Part shown: positions 28,714-46,299 of the stretch, piece after piece
Layout of the letters: each line of letters begins with the position of its first letter
Numbering within the stretch: the stretch's first letter is position 1
NCBI GenBank assembly: GCA_009746045.1
Contig: RPFO01000253.1
Span: 3,339,975 to 3,390,584 of the forward strand
From: Mesostigma viride
Taxonomy: Eukaryota > Streptophyta > Mesostigmatophyceae > Mesostigmatales > Mesostigmataceae
Direction: 5' to 3'
Length of the DNA stretch: 50,610 nt
The notes under the pieces: model-generated
What the model was told of the DNA's origin: nothing
Databases searched by the model: none
Seen by the model: only the letters and a program-made list of their open reading frames with translations
Program-made: the position numbers and the translations under genes

Positions 28714-31228
28714 GAGGGCCCACACGCGTTGGCCTCGCCGCATCGCCAGGGGGGCGGTCCGCGGGCGCAAGGGGTGTTAACCCTAGCTTTTCGTGGTCAT
28801 CCATGTCGGCGCACGCAAAGGCGTTCCATAGGGCCTGTGGGGGAGGCACAAGGGCGTGTGCCAGGGGTTCTATTTTTGAGCGACCGCGCGAATGCAAGAT
28901 GGGGGATTTGGTGAATGCAGCAACATGGGGCCTTGGTGTGCAGGGTCGGTTGCAGGGCATGACGCCATGCCGGCGCGGGGCGCTGATCCCCTGATCCCAG
29001 TCCACCGCCCTCGCTGGCCCAGGCCCAGGTCGTAAACCTGCTGCTCCTGCTGCCACCCTGGCTGCGTCGTGCACGCAACACTGCGGCGTTGCATGGCAGC
29101 TCCTGGCCGTGCTCTCGCCTGGCCGTGCTGGCCTTGCAACGCAACGCACCAGTGATGTGGGCTGTGTCGTGTCGGTGGGGCACGTGGCCAGCAACCCCGC
29201 ACACTGCTACAGTCGCGCATGTCCAGGTGGCTAGGTCTGCCTGGGGCACCCGTTGCCTGGCTGCGCCCTTTGCATCGCCACGGCCCTGCATGGCCTGCTG
29301 TTAACGTGTGGGGGGAAAGAGGGTGATGTTCCTTGTGGTCTCGGGTGCTTGCTGCTATTCACTGGTGGTCGCTTGTGGCCAGCGGGCGAGATTGTCCCTA
29401 ACGCGGATGGCCAGCTGGCGAGGGCAGCTTGGCGAGCCGCATGGCAAGGGCCACCACGACCTGGGAAGGGGGGGGGGGGAAGGGGGGAGATGCTGCAACG
29501 GGTTGGTTGCCTGCGGGACGAACGGGGGGGACTATTCTCTTGTGCACACGTGGAGGATGAGGTCATGCGGGCACGTGGAGGATAAGGTCCTGCGCGCACC
29601 TGCATTGTCCTGCACGCCTTCTGTGTACCTGCGGGGAGCCAGCTGTGCCCAGGCCGATGCAGGGTATTTCTCTCAAAGGCAGGGATATGGGTAGTCAAGT
29701 TATTCCTATTTGCGTCTCTCACTACCCCACCGCTGGGGTCAAGAAGAATGCATGGCCTGTCAGGCAGCACACGCCCCACCCCAGCGTGAGCACTGCATGT
29801 GCCCCCTGCGCTTGTTCGTCGTACGACCACCTCAGTGTAATGGCCTCGGCATCGCGGGGTGGGTAGGCATGCGATGCCAACACGCGAGGGCATGCGGCCC
29901 ACGTGCCCTTCGCCCTCATCACGTGCGGCCTGCGCATGCTCCCTTTGTGCCGTGTTGCACGGTGGCCAATAAGGTCGCGTCAAGAAGACCACCCTTTCCT
30001 GTCCCCCTGTCGTCAAGCAGCCTGGCCATGGCTTGTCGTTTTGGGCCTGCACCGAGACAACCATGTGGCATGGGTTGGGGTTCACCCAGTCGCCTCTGGA
30101 CGCATTTGCAAGCAGCCTTTTGCGTCGCTCATCCTTCCGTGTAATGGTACTGGGGACGGCAATAAAGTCAGTGACGCCTTGGCTGCATCGCCCACGCCAT
30201 GATCTGGAGCAGCGCGCAGATCCAGCCCTGATGCTACCCGCATTGAGCATGCGCCACGCGCCTGGAACCAAGGTTACCAAAGCCTGCCTGATGCTCCGCC
30301 TAGTGCCACATGCTGGCAGTGAACTTTCCCCGAGACGCAGGGAATACCGGGATATGCTGGCGCTTGAGGCATGGTTTCACAAATAGTGCTCACGCTTTGA
30401 GCACCCCAGTCTTTCGTGCCGTGTGGGGAGAAGTGGATGCCTGCCGTGGGCCATGGCTGGAAGGGGCCGGACTGCAGGTGTCCTGGAAGCTGCTGTGTGT
30501 TCCGTGTGAGCTGCGGTGCATTACAGCTGGATCATGTGCTGTGCTTATCCTAGCTCTTCCCTGTCATGAAGAGGGCCCAGGTTCCTGCTTTGTGTTAAGT
30601 TAGACATGTTCAACTTGTGCTGGGTTCGCCCCGGCTATTTCCCAGAAAACTTCTGCTCTGCTGTGGAGCTCACGCGGTACTGCCCATTTCAGCAGTTAAC
30701 ATTCAGCTGTGCACGCAGATTCCAATGTTGCTAGATGTAGATACGTATGGTACAGCAAGTACATTGGATGGGGTCTTGAAATTTGATGGAGTCGCTAATT
30801 GTAAGAATTTCCATGTGATACTGTCATGGGCAGTAGCCTAACCCCTGCGTTATGGGGTTAATACTCGCCTGCGTTTTATCCACTCTCATAGTTTATTGTT
30901 CTATTGAGCACCACACACACTTATTTGGTGATCTCTCCCTGGCAACTCATGGCAGCTGGTCGTCAGTTGCCACCTTTTATAATTGGGTCTGGTCAATGCA
31001 ATCTGAAATAAATTATCACATCATCAAGGAATAAATTGCAACAGACTCGCCTTTTGATGACGAACACGCTGATCTAATTTTTGGCAGCCATCGCCCAGGA
31101 TTTCGCAAGTTATCGCCAGCGGCCTGCCCAGCAGATATCGCTATTTTTCTGCACGATATGGCGGCACCACGCACGTGAACCGTGTGCCTGCGCCCCCTGC
31201 CCTCGTCTAGGTGTGATTAAACGTAGAT
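28714..31228. other. Long intergenic stretch without a supported gene
   Basis: GC-rich until about 30600 and more AT-rich after. The longest frames (for example 29231-30280 minus) have Arg/Pro/Cys-biased content with no recognisable motif, and overlap other frames on both strands, so I do not call them. The part from about 31080 may be the 5' UTR of the LINE that follows. Confidence 0.5.
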
Positions 31229-32418
31229 ATGGAGGCCCCCGCATCGTCTTCAGCTTCTGTCGCCGAGTCTACCGATGCCCAGCTTGCTGCAAACAAAATC
31301 GCCAACGACAGCCATGTCGCCGCCGAGAACGCCGCTCAAAAGCGGCCCAAGACTTCGGAAGCAACTCCGATAGATACTGAAACCTCCTTGCCGGAAGCCA
31401 TTCCCTCAGCCTTCTACATTCCCGAACAGCGTTTGAGCCTGACCAACATCGCTACCTTACTCGCCTACAACGACGCCGCCGTAACCAGCGTGCTGAAGCT
31501 CCGCAGAGACAACGACGCCTCGGTTCGCCACCCTACCACAGGCAAGATTATGGACGCTCCTGAGGATGAGTGGGGTGGGTGGGAGCCGGACCAGCGTCGG
31601 CTTGCCTGTCTTCTTTCGTGCTGCCCTGCGCTTGTCGAGCTGCCGGCGACAGCCATCGCCGGGCCAGCCCCCGCGTCCGATATTACCGGGCAACTGCAGA
31701 ACCTTGCACAGTCTTTTACGACCGTGCAGGGCGAAATTAAGGTCCTGACAGAGGCGTCTGCAGCTGCGACAGCACAATTGCTGGAGCTGAAGAAAGCCAT
31801 GGCAGCCCCCGCCAAAACGACCACGTTTGCCGACGTTACCGGCAAGCAGTTGACCACCATTGTTCAACAGGCGGCCAAGTCTGCCGCTACCGCTGCGGTC
31901 CGCCCAGAATGCAGTGCAGCAACGCCAACGCAATATGGTAATCAAGAACTTGGAACCAGAAAGGCGAGGCCCATGAGACAGCACACTCACTTACCGAGGT
32001 GCTGCGCGGCCCAGCGTTTCTGGGCAAGCTGCAGCTCCAGAACCGTGTTGCCATTGAACGTGCCATTCGGCTGCCAGGCCCTATGGGCCTGGTCGTCGTC
32101 ACCATGGCCTCCATGCACGACAAACGTCTCGTTCTGGGAGCACGTCGTCTGCTCCAGCGTGGTGAGTTCAGCCTCGACGAGGACTACACGCCGGCTCAAC
32201 TGAAGGCGAGGAGCGCGGTGTGGAACAGCTCCATCGTCCAGGCAGCCAAGGAGCACGAGACCCCGGGTAAGCGCATTAAGCTGCGTCTGCTTCAGGATGG
32301 CTCCTTCGCAGCATTCCTTGGTGGGCAGAGGATTACAGGTGTTCTGATTAACACCCCCGGAGCGGAGTCTCGTCAGGTGTCTAGCCAGAAGGGTGCTGCC
32401 TCTGTTGGGAGACAGTAG
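31229..32418 (+). pseudogene. LINE ORF1 relic with two frameshifts
   Basis: The first segment (MEAPASSSASVAES, to about 31905) contains a predicted coiled coil. The matching downstream protein then appears in a second frame (QNAVQQRQRNMVIKNLEPER, about 31908-31965) and a third (GEAHETAHSLTEVLRGPAFL to the stop at 32418). MVIKNL plus FSLDEDYTPAQLKARSAVW is the RRM-like and C-terminal pattern of L1-type ORF1 RNA-binding proteins. Two frame changes show it is not functional. Confidence 0.8.
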
Positions 32419-32492
32419 GTAGACAATCTTCCTCGTCGGCTCGCGGCTAACAGGCTTCGGAGACAGCCTCTAAACAGTCCCGTTCCACTACC

Positions 32493-33455
32493 ATGCCTCG
32501 ACCTAACCGTCGGGTGAAAGCCATGGTGGTGCCGGTATTTCGGGCCACAACCTCATCTGTCAAATGTCAGATTCGTAAAACCCAACGTTTGCTAGATTAC
32601 CTACGCCTCGGCGTTGTGCAATCAGCCCCAACCCCGAATACCCCGAGCAAGCGGCAGGCTCGCATCCTACGCTTGCAGGACAAAATAAATGCGATGAAAA
32701 GCACTATTTCTACCGCTTCCCTTCCCCCCTCCGTTTCATCCCCACCTCCACCCCCCGCCGCATCCACCCCCATCATCCATCGTCGTCCTCCCCTGGTGGG
32801 CCAGCAGGCATCCTTGGCCCTTGCCACTTTTAACACCCGCACATTGCTAGATGACGACCATAGCTGCCGGATCGAGGAGCTAGTCGCATTTTGCATCGAG
32901 CATCGTGTATAGATCTATAAGGTCCTCGTCCTCACGGTGCTCACGTATGGCGCCGAGGCATGGACCCTACCACCCAAACTGGCAGCTCGGCTCGACGGCA
33001 CAGTCTACAGGATGCTCCGGCAGGTCCTTAATGTAGGTTTTTCCGAGCGTCCGTCATCAGAGTCTTTGTACCATGGCATGCCCCGTGTTTCGGACGAGAT
33101 TAGGCAGCGTAGGATAGCATTTGTAGGACACCTTGCACGCACCAGCCAGGTCGACACCACCCTCGGTCTGGCCGGCCCCCAGCGGCTTGGACAGCCAGGG
33201 CAGCACATTCTGACCTGGCCTGGCCCCAAGGACATTCCCAAAAGGGTAGGGAAACCTGTCACGAACTACGTTCAGATGTTGCTGGACGACCTAGTGGTCC
33301 CAGCCCAGTTTGAGCACCGCATCCACTCTCTCTCCCGTCTTTGGACTGCCATGCAGGACAAGACGCGGTGGAAGAAGATTGTCAAGGCGCACACGCCCGA
33401 CCCTGTGGGCAAGCCACCTCCCCCCAAGCGGCGGAGGCGTTTTGATGATGAGTAG
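32493..33455 (+). pseudogene. LINE ORF2 remnant: endonuclease start fused to RT C-terminal tail
   Basis: MPRPNRRVKAMVVPVFRATT begins the frame. LALATFNTRTLLDDDHSCRI is the first strand of an endonuclease/exonuclease/phosphatase domain (WNVRT-like). After HRV a stop (TAG) occurs at 32910-32912, and the next bases encode IYKVLVLTVLTYGAEAWTL, the conserved start of the region after the reverse transcriptase. PRVSDEIRQRRIAFVGHLAR and QDKTRWKKIV continue the typical tail. The RT catalytic motifs are absent. Confidence 0.85.
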
Positions 33456-33639
33456 TGCAGTTAGGATTTTCTAGATAGAGTTAGGATAGTTCGATCACGC
33501 GGCTTCCTCCACCCCATCCATCATGAAATATGTGCTACATGACCTCCCCACGGCGGCATGTTATAATTTAATTTAATTTTAATCATCAAGGAGACAACCA
33601 GATCATTATAAAATTATCCTTCTGCAAGACGTTGGACCG

Positions 33640-34130
33640 CCATTAATTAATTAATTAATTAGGAACATAACTCCGTTGGGAGTAAATGTAGCACATATCC
33701 CAGTTTGAGCACCGCATCCACTCTCTCTCCCGTCTTTGGACTGCCATGCATGCAGGACAAGACGCGGTGGAAGAAGATTGTCAAGGCGCACACGCCCGAC
33801 CCTGTGGGCAAGCCACCTCCCCCCAAGCGGAGGAGGCGTTTTGATGAGTAGTGTAGGTAGGATTTTCTAGATAGAGTTAGGATAGTTCGATCACGTGGCT
33901 TCCTCCACCCCATCCATCATGAAATATGTGCTACATGACCTCCCCACGGAGGCATGTTATAATTTATTTTAATTTAATTTTAATATCCCAGAGAGTTAGG
34001 ATTTTTCTAGACTAGATAGATTAGCATTAGGATAGTCCCATTACGCGGCTCTCTCCACTCCACCACCCATCAAGGAATATGTGCTACATGATCTCCCAAC
34101 GGAGGCATGTTATAATTTAATTTAATTTTA
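33640..34130. mobile_element. Nested 5'-truncated copies of the LINE 3' end
   Basis: A reversed fragment of the 3' tail lies at about 33640-33698 (TTAATTAATTAGGAACATAA). A second, plus-strand copy of the ORF2 tail and 3' UTR (about 33699-33985) repeats the sequence of 33300-33580, with PKRRRRFDE as its coding end. A third, shorter and more diverged copy of only the 3' UTR (about 33990-34125) follows. All end in ACGGAGGCATGTTATAATTT followed by AT-rich tails. Confidence 0.85.
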
Positions 34131-34189
34131 AAGCCCAGAGCCCTATGCCCAGAGAAGGGGCATAGGGCTTTTAATTGCGGTGATCAATG

Positions 34190-34560
34190 GCGTTGGGGGA
34201 CCGTGGGGGTGGTGGAGGAGGCGAGAAGGGTGGAGATGGAGGGGAGCTCGGCAGCCAGCGTGCGGCCCACGGCTGCCACATCTGCAGCGAGGGGGGTCAC
34301 CTGAGCACTGCGCGATGGCTTCCTGAAGGTGGGGGAGGAAGGTGGATGAATTCGGTCAACGGGGAGGGGACCCACAGGTCGTCGGCAGAGCACCGAAGGA
34401 TGGAGAAGAGAGCGGCGAGCTGAAGGCGAGGACGAGACCATGCAGCCGGGCAGGTGCGTGGTGAGGTCCGCGGTGGGAAACCCGGCCGCCAGCTCCATTG
34501 CGGAGGCGTGAATTGGCTTTAAGCTGCCGGCACAGGGCAAGGAGCGAGGCGCGTGCGACC
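34190..34560 (-). pseudogene. LINE ORF1 fragment (decayed)
   Basis: Minus-strand translation near 34190-34300 gives VTPLAADVAAVGRTLAAELP, matching residues of the intact ORF1 at 48588-49973. Surrounding sequence is colinear but with indels, so only a relic remains. Confidence 0.7.
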
Positions 34561-34579
34561 CATAAAACACGAGCTCCAG

Positions 34580-34712
34580 TATCAAGGAGACAACCAGCGC
34601 AGGCCAGAAATCGGGAGAATCCGGACCATGGTAGCTCGAGCCTGCCGTTATGTTGTCCGCGTGTTCGAGTCGTTCAGGATGATGAAGTATGAATGGTGAT
34701 GGAAATGTGTAA
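34580..34712 (-). repeat. Dispersed retroposon-like repeat, copy
   Basis: TATCAAGGAGACAACCAGCG, then GAGAATCCGGACCATGGTAG and TTGTCCGCGTGTTCGAGTCG-type sequence shared with 35036 and 47104. In element orientation the end is CTGGTTGTCTCCTTGATA. Confidence 0.75.
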
Positions 34713-34714
34713 TT

Positions 34715-35000
34715 ATGCAGTGCCCATGCAGGGAGTAACTCTCTGCTGAGACGCCATGCCCTAGCCTTTTTGTATAGCTATGCTGATCTTCCCCCCCATG
34801 ACAGGCTCCCCCTTCGCTGGGCATAGCTTGAAGATCATGGGGATGCACTTGTGCCCTGGTGCACCTAGAGCAAGGGTCCTTTACATCCCCACCCTTGCAG
34901 GAAGTAGCTTAGGATGTATGATAGGCCATATGCCCCCCTCTCAGGGGCTATGTGCTACATATACTCCCAACGGAGTTATGTTACAATTCAATTCATTTCA
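34715..35000. repeat. Retroelement 3'-region repeat
   Basis: This block (ATGCAGGGAGTAACTCTCTG, TAGAGCAAGGGTCC, CTCCCAACGGAGTTATGTTA) is the plus-orientation relative of the minus-orientation sequences at 47995-48115 and 48146-48430. It corresponds to the 3' part of the ORF1-bearing element. Confidence 0.7.
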
Positions 35001-35029
35001 ATGGAAATGTGTAGCCTTGTGCATTGAAA

Positions 35030-35275
35030 TTATCAACCTTGGAGGCAACCAGCGCAGGCCAGAAATCGGGAGAATCCGGACCATGGTAGCTCGAGCCTGC
35101 CGTTATCTTGTCCGCGTGTTCGAGTCGTTCAGGATGATGAAGATGAATGATGATGGAAATGTGTATCCGTGTGCATTGAAATTATGGCTGGCTTACGTGT
35201 AGAGCGACTAGATGACCTAGACGGTGGGGCCGGAAACAGCATGCTTGATCAGGGCGTGTGTGACGAGCTCCAGTA
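35030..35275 (-). repeat. Dispersed retroposon-like repeat, longer copy
   Basis: From GGAGGCAACCAGCGCAGGCC through GGCTTACGTGTAGAGCGACT to GATCAGGGCGTGTGTGACGA. It is nearly identical to 47103-47335. Confidence 0.8.
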
Positions 35276-35394
35276 TCTTGATTGGGGGCTGTTGAAAGTA
35301 GCCGGGCCTGTCGACGTCAAATTAAGGTGGAAAATAACCTGTCGACCGACGTACGTCAAAGTCGCGCTGACCAGCTAGGTTCGCCGGGGCGACG

Positions 35395-35765
35395 GCGCTT
35401 GGGCTCAGGAGATGCAGAGGGCGAGGCCTGCAAGCCCGGGACGGAGGGACCTGGGCGACCACCAGTGCTTGACTAGCTGGTGGCACCGCTGCGTTCCGGG
35501 CAGGAGGGCCCGAAGCTGCAGCCGGAGCTACAGAAGTATTTTCAGGGCTTAGCGCAGCCGCCAGGCTGCGTTGCGCAGAGGGGCGTTTGCTCGTCGTGAT
35601 ATTGCGTAATAGCTTCAGAAAAATATATCAGCGTGTGCGTCTTAGAAAGACAAAGCGAGGATTGTGATATTCACGGCCGAATTTGGTACCCAAACGTGAA
35701 ACTCCCCAACGGTTATGAGCGCCGCCGTCAGCCATGGCTACCTCGTGGCTCGTGGCTAGCTCGTG
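35395..35765 (-). pseudogene. LINE ORF1 5' end and 5' UTR fragment
   Basis: On the minus strand this matches the first ~60 codons and upstream region of the ORF1 at 48588-49973. Shared landmarks include CGCAGCCGCCAGGCTGCGTT, ATATTGCGTAATAGC and TTAGAAAGAC. Indels break the reading frame. Confidence 0.75.
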
Positions 35766-35913
35766 GCTCGAGCCCCTCGTGCAGGCATGTTCGACCCAAA
35801 TCGGCAAAGATATAGTGATGCAGGGCGTGAGGGGCCCGCGCAACCCTAGCTCATTGATGCAACCAGAAGCTAGATATTATAACTATCCATTTCCATTCCA
35901 CTGAGGACTTTGC

Positions 35914-35933
35914 TCACGTGACGCAGTCTACGT
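35914..35933. repeat. Near copy of the dispersed palindrome
   Basis: CACGTGACGCAGTCTACGTG differs by one inserted base from the 19-mer at 46167. The preceding CTGAGGACTTTGCT also matches CTGAGGACTTCTGCT before the 46167 copy, so a longer repeat is shared. Confidence 0.65.
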
Positions 35934-36357
35934 GTAAGACCATGCGACTGCGTGACTAATTTGCATTAGAATTCATAAATCGCGGGAGGGGTTTGAACAG
36001 CTTGTGGAGAGAGAAAATCTGCAAAGGCGGGGTAGCACCTGAACGGGCACATTAGCAATCGCTTGCCTCGTGAACATGTGCAACGTGTACTGCATCCATG
36101 CGAGTATTCCAGGAGAGCTCGCGCAGTCTTCGCGCCTTTTAATTCCCTCGGAATGAGTTTGCTGACCCCTACCGACTATTACCCAACATCACCTACATCG
36201 GCGCCCACAAGCCCAGGAATGGTTGACTCTGGCTATCCACATCTCCGCCACTGTGGCCTGCCCACTCCAGGCAGCGAGAGTTCTAAGCTAGCTGGGGCGC
36301 CCTCCCTCCTAGCTTCTCGCTAAGTGTTTACGGGTTGAACGTTCCATTATTGGCACC

Positions 36358-36376
36358 CACATGACGCAGTCACATG
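36358..36376. repeat. Near copy of the dispersed palindrome
   Basis: CACATGACGCAGTCACATG, with a symmetric change in both arms (CACATG for CACGTG), so the inverted symmetry is kept. Confidence 0.65.
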
Positions 36377-37614
36377 CATTGAATCCACTAAAATGCCACA
36401 GTGACACCAGTTGATATTGGCAATCAAGCTGATCTCAATTAAGGAGATCGAAGCAATAGCCCATATTTGCACTAGATTCTCGTCTCTACGACATTCACTA
36501 GGCGTGGATATGGTTAGGCATGAAGCATGCGCACATGTGTTCAGGTCAGGGGAGTCATGGCCAAACTCTCGTCATGGAGGTGAAAGCGTTCCTGGACGGA
36601 GCCAGATCCATGCTACTACTTGCGGACATAAGAAGTTTTCCGTGGTTTTGGGGGCTTTCCTCAAAGACAGCTGATCCATGTCATGCGCAGGCGTTAGCAT
36701 GCACACGCCGTGCATCCACAATGGTTGTCTAGTCTCCCTTCCGAGGTGGCAGTAACCCTTATGAAGTGACTTGTCTTGAACACCCTGTTGCTTCTACTTT
36801 TCTGCCTATCTACTCCTCTGCCTAACTTAGCCAAGGAGGTCTGCTAGCTCCTGCTTGCACGGTTCTGCTAGGTTGGCCAAATGCACTTGAATCTCTCTCA
36901 CCGGGCCGGGCCTACCGGGGGCGTTGTGGGCTCCCAGTACCTTCCGGCTTCACCTCGCACGATGATCATGAATCTCGTTCCACGACAAGGCGACTATATC
37001 ATGTATTCCAGGCTAATGGGGAGTCTATCGATACGGGGCTGGAAGCGCTCACTCTCATGGCCTCCGGATCGGGCTGGTCAGACTCGTGCCAGGCGCACCG
37101 ACCAGCCTTGGTTGTCTCCCGCGAGTGTAATCAACCCGCGCTGCTGAATACCCTGGACCTCCCAGCATTAAAATGAACAGCCGGCATTTTGTGGATTTAC
37201 ACTACGTCGGCATTAAGATCAAGAAAATGCCGGCGATCGATAATACTAATTCCCCGACAGACTAGCCGATCATTACTCCATTTCTCTCGGCATTACCTTA
37301 TGTGCCGACGACGAAATCCGCATCTGTCGTGCCAAATTTCTTTTGTTAGATCACCTTCTAGTCTCATGGGCACTGACACCTGCTATTCTTCAGTGATCCT
37401 TGGCTCCAACCCACTAGTGAACGCGAAGCACGCCTGGCCATGCCATAAACGGTGCCCTTATTACCTCGTACAAAACTCTACTGTCTCGCAACCCCTGTGT
37501 CTGCTGCCCCCGCACTAAAGCAATGGGATACGCGCAATTCGTAGTTAAGTTTGCGTATACGAGCGTGGATTTGCAGTTTATGAGTAACGAGTTTAAGAGG
37601 CTATACCTGGGCTG

Positions 37615-37656
37615 TATAATATTATGCTGGTTGTCTCCTTGATATAATATTATGCT
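37615..37656. mobile_element. Minimal retroposon-end insertion flanked by perfect 14-bp direct repeats
   Basis: TATAATATTATGCT at 37615-37628 and again at 37643-37656 flank GGTTGTCTCCTTGA (37629-37642). The core is the shared end of the dispersed repeat. The flanks look like a target-site duplication, as at 8729-8767. Confidence 0.75.
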
Positions 37657-38213
37657 CGGTTTTATTGCACGTGCCATCAATATTCAATCCTCGTCATGCA
37701 TATTTATTCGTGCGGAACTGCCCACGTGCCCTGTCCCCTTCCGTTGCTTTAACGTACACCAGTGCCTGGTTTTGTGACGTCTGACCATGGCTTGGCGGCT
37801 GACAGCCCAGCGGAAGCTCGCTGCGCTCCGTGCGCTCAACAAGACAGGCCGGACACTTTTCGTACGCCGTTTCGTACGGCATCGTACGCGTTGGCTAGAA
37901 TATGCCATGACTGTTGCGTTTCCACTCACGGCAAGTTTGTGATGTTTCATCCAAGGGGGAGTGACCGGCGCGCCTGTAAAATGCACGCACGTTTTATTAG
38001 CCACCATCGCCGGAGGCTACGTACCAACAGTCACATCGTAGTCTCGGGGCTTGTGCTTGAAGCCCTTTTGTCGTCACCAGACCGTTCAATTCAAGTAATT
38101 ACATTAATGAGGAACACTCTCGACTGCAGGGCGTACGTCCGGAACTTAACTGATTAACTTTGGCCTATGTAGGCTTGACAAATGAGTCGACCAGGGAGGC
38201 GAACTGCGTAATC

Positions 38214-38651
38214 ATGTTTTCATTGCATCGCAGTTTTTTAACCCCGCAATTACCGAAAACTCTCACTGGAGCAAAAGACGACTTGTTCCGCAGCCATAAA
38301 CTGAATGGAGCCTCCCGCATGAGCAGACCAGGTCGGGCTGTCGCCAGCTACAGACAGTCCCGCCCCTCCGCTGCCTTTCAAGCCAGGCTGCCTAGGACAA
38401 ATGCACCCTCCAATCACCACCACTACAGCCATGTCGGCGCCCCATACCATTTTATGCTTCACCTTGACCCCGATAATGAGCCTTGGGGAGACGCCTCTGT
38501 GGTGTTGCCGCGCCCGTCTGGGCGTACGACTCAGCGAACGTACTGCACCGGCAGCCCTGCTATCACTGCGACGTCCACCAGCAACTCAGGGAACAGCTGC
38601 GGAAATGCGCTTGCTTACGTCAAGGAGTTCGTCAAGAGTGTCCTGAATCAG
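38214..38651 (+). CDS. Candidate 5' exon of the nucleotide transporter (possible transit peptide)
   Basis: An ATG-initiated stretch of 146 codons, MFSLHRSFLTPQLPKTLTGA onward, is rich in Ser, Arg, Thr and Pro with few acidic residues at the front, as chloroplast transit peptides are. It can end at AATCAG|GTCTTT (38651), phase 0, compatible with the phase 0 acceptor GTGTGCAG at 39490. The last residues (NALAYVKEFVKSVLNQ) would sit just before the first membrane segment. Nothing proves that this exon is used; a different upstream exon, or the ATG at 39446, remains possible. Confidence 0.4.
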
Positions 38652-39490
38652 GTCTTTTCAAAGTCTTATCTAGTACACCACAACCCTCAATATGCCGTTG
38701 CCGCCATGCCTGTCGCACGCCTGCCGGGCTTTGTATTCTGCTTTTCTGGTCGTAAGAAGGCATTTGTTCCAAGCTCAGGATGTTGTGCCTTTTATGTCGA
38801 GTTTTCTTATTTCTGTAAGGAAAGGGAAAACTGAGGCCATAAATGTCGCTACTCGTTCATCGCCTCATGGTGTAGGTTTGGAGTTGCTTAAAAAGTGTTT
38901 TTTTCTTTTGAAAGCCTAGCACGTCCGTTTACTGCAATGATGTGGGGATGCATGCTTGGTGCCGTGGTCATCCAACCACAGAATGTCCTTGCCCAATTGA
39001 GAGCAAGGCGATGACATGAGTCTAGCATCTTTTCTTGTCCAAATTTGTACATGTGTTTCTGTTAAATTTGCCAGTTTAACTTAAATCTATGCCAAAACTA
39101 TTGATGGAGTGGAATGACGCTAGGCAGCGAACTTGAGGCTTGCATTACCCTTTTGTCGGCATCCCCTTGATGACTTGCCAAATGTTCCAGCCTAACTTGA
39201 TGACTTGCCAAACGGGTTTTTTTTTGTACCCGCTCGCATGCTGTGAAGCATACAAGGCTCCTCAATGTGTAGACCAACCACAATGTCGTACGTAGATAAT
39301 GTGTGCATTATCTACATCGTGGATGCCCTAAATTGATCAATGCCTCACCCACCCCTTCTCCTGTGTTGCCTCACCTACACGGCGTATGGGTCCCGAACAT
39401 ACATGATGGATGGCTCAACTTACATCGATCAATGCCTAACGTTACATGGTCGCCGCCATCGCCTCCCTGTTGTCCTGTGGCGGTGTGCAG

Positions 39491-45804
<6,314 letters not shown>

Positions 45805-46140
45805 GGGCAGGGTTTACTACTTTTTTGTCTCTACCGCTTACAGGATAGAGCGTTGAGACAATTGTTTTGCTCATTGCATGCATGCTGCATGTGTGAATCA
45901 TGTCCCTGTCAAAGTGGACAGCATGCACATGGGTGTTTGCAGTCATCTAGCCAAGGGGGAAGGGACGAGAGGAGACCCGCCTGAGATCTTTGCCAAGTCC
46001 TTGACCATTTTTCTGGGTGGGTTCATGTCCAACGTCAGTAAATCAATCAATACATCATCTTCTCATACTGATTTAATTGTCTTGATCTTGGCCTCTTCAT
46101 TGTTAGTCTGATGCCTGTTCCAACATGATTCATGCCATGC
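45805..46140. other. 3' flank of the transporter gene
   Basis: No gene seen. It probably includes the 3' UTR and polyadenylation region. Confidence 0.4.
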
Positions 46141-46166
46141 ACATCATATGCCTGAGGACTTCTGCT

Positions 46167-46185
46167 CACGTGACGCAGTCACGTG
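46167..46185. repeat. Perfect copy of dispersed palindrome CACGTGACGCAGTCACGTG
   Basis: Exact reverse complement of the 19-mer at 8122-8140. It is followed by a TTAATTAATTAAT tract. Confidence 0.8.
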
Positions 46186-46299
46186 TCTATTAATTAATTA
46201 ATCATATTCTGATCAGGCACTCCGCAAAGGTGAAAACCTTTGCGTTCAGTGCCGGGCCGCGGAAAACGCGGAAAACGCGATCTGCAAATGAATCCGACC

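Larger units (their letters stand above)
31080..33590 (+). mobile_element. Internally deleted LINE (non-LTR retrotransposon)
   Basis: The order is ORF1 relic (31229-32418), start of ORF2 (32493-about 32911), RT C-terminal tail (about 32912-33455) and a 3' UTR ending in AT-rich TTTAATTTAATTTT at about 33580. The endonuclease domain stops after its first ~30 residues and the sequence jumps straight to the post-RT tail. Most of the endonuclease and the whole reverse-transcriptase core are missing. The element is dead. The 5' boundary is approximate. Confidence 0.85.
35766..38213. other. Gene-poor region
   Basis: No supported gene. It contains near copies of the dispersed palindrome at 35914-35933 and 36358-36376, and the minimal retroposon-end insertion at 37615-37656. 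The short open frames (for example 36881-37147) show no family features. Confidence 0.5.

Noticed and set aside
29231-30280. 349-codon minus-strand frame
   Set aside because: It has no motif and a biased Arg/Pro/Cys composition, and competing frames exist on both strands. It could still be a lineage-specific gene, but I cannot support it.
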